Source: Palsa-459 sp035937595 (lineage in GTDB: Bacteria; Actinomycetota; Acidimicrobiia; Acidimicrobiales; RAAP-2). From it: a DNA stretch of 64,000 nucleotides. Within the stretch, counting starts at the first letter, position 1; each line of letters begins with the position of its first letter. Below, piece by piece: positions 63,538 to 64,000 of this stretch. The DNA lies in assembly GCA_035937595.1 (NCBI GenBank), contig DASZHS010000001.1, positions 4,068 to 68,067 of the forward strand. The letters are read 5' to 3'. The notes below the pieces were generated by a model that was given only the letters and a program-made list of their open reading frames with translations, ran no database searches and was not told the DNA's origin. A program made the position numbers and the translations under genes.

Positions 63538-64000
63538 AGGAGGCCTGCGGCGTCGTCGCCGTGTCCGCACCTGGCCGCGAGGTCTCGCACCTCGTGTTCG
63601 ACGCGCTCTACGCCCTGCAGCACCGCGGACAGGAGTCCGCCGGCATGGCGAGCGCCAACCTCGAGACCGTGACCGTGGTCAAGGACATGGGCCTCGTCGC
63701 TGCGGTCTTCAACGAGCGGAGCCTGGCCGCGCTCGACGGTGACCAGATCATCGGCCACACCCGGTACTCGACGCAGGGCGAGTCGGCATGGGACGGCGCC
63801 CAACCGGTCTTCCGTTCGCAGGGCGCGTTCGGGTTCGCGCTCGCGCACAACGGCAACCTCACGAACACCGTGGCGCTCGCGGAGCGCTCGGGCACGCTCC
63901 CGGGCATCCTCACCACCGACACCGACGTGGTGGCCGAGCTCCTCGCGTCGTCGATGGGCTCGGGCCACACCCTCGCCGAGGCCATGGGTGAGGTCCTTCC
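63534..64000 (+). CDS. purF: Amidophosphoribosyltransferase, partial at the window end
   Basis: The visible 155 codons encode the glutaminase domain. They begin with KEACGVVAV (the catalytic Cys, residue 5, exposed after removal of a short propeptide), then LVFDALYALQHRGQESAGMA, GHTRYSTQGES, GFALAHNGNLTN and TTDTDVVAELLA. PurF starts purine synthesis by making phosphoribosylamine from PRPP and glutamine. The GTG at 63534 is the first start in frame, with no good ribosome site. The gene runs off the right edge, so the phosphoribosyltransferase half is not visible. Confidence 0.93.
   Translation, partial: MKEACGVVAVSAPGREVSHLVFDALYALQHRGQESAGMASANLETVTVVKDMGLVAAVFNERSLAALDGDQIIGHTRYSTQGESAWDGAQPVFRSQGAFGFALAHNGNLTNTVALAERSGTLPGILTTDTDVVAELLASSMGSGHTLAEAMGEVL

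Overview
The window is a high-GC (roughly 70% by eye) actinobacterial chromosome segment. Gene content and order suggest a deep-branching actinobacterium, plausibly Acidimicrobiia. Supporting signs are HspR control of a dnaK-grpE-dnaJ-hspR-clpB operon, Ino1 beside a PadR regulator, a DUF5318 protein, a DUF1707 protein, an MDMPI/mycothiol-type protein, and an rpsF-ssb-rpsR-rplI-dnaB block arranged as in mycobacteria. The class assignment is inference; no 16S gene is present.

Layout. 1-3.9 kb: PadR regulator, ABC ATPase and FtsX-type permease in one coupled operon. 3.9-8.5 kb: DUF3052-like protein, ICL/PEP-mutase enzyme, ino1 and PadR (minus), then DUF5318 and panB (plus). 8.5-13.2 kb: a secreted repeat protein, then rpsF-ssb-rpsR-rplI-dnaB. 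13.3-15.7 kb: GntR-ABC-permease operon behind a near-consensus promoter. 15.7-19.6 kb: MDMPI-type protein, SDR, rlmN and an MFS exporter. 19.6-24.4 kb: an unusual five-gene operon of 2-oxoacid dehydrogenase E1 alpha, E1 beta and E2, a HalD/BesD-like Fe(II)/2-oxoglutarate enzyme, and a formaldehyde-activating-enzyme (Fae) homologue. 24.4-29.2 kb: mostly single minus-strand genes (GNAT, SRPBCC, DUF1707, peroxiredoxin, OmpR-type regulator, glycosyltransferase). 29.3-31.7 kb: lon.

31.8-35.6 kb looks accessory: three secreted proteins, long gene-poor gaps, short repeats, and less extreme base composition. It ends at a tRNA-Gly whose 3' end is duplicated. 35.7-42.6 kb: dcd, an EtfD-like iron-sulfur membrane protein, amt-glnK behind a GlnR-like box, phosphoglycerate mutase, and two paralogous lipoproteins. 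42.7-49.3 kb: heat-shock operon with a HAIR-like element on its promoter. 49.4-52.1 kb: ABC exporter and a DinB-like protein. 52.2-64 kb: purine synthesis, purA-D-B-C-S-Q coupled by 4-base overlaps, then a serine hydrolase, a histone-H1-like protein, purL, a PHP phosphoesterase and the start of purF.

The most general regulatory observation is a repeated leaderless promoter arrangement. A TANNNT hexamer sits exactly 6 (sometimes 7) bases before an ATG or GTG in about 14 unrelated genes. It fixes many starts, points to one possible ATC start codon, and suggests a 62-codon leader ORF ahead of the response regulator.
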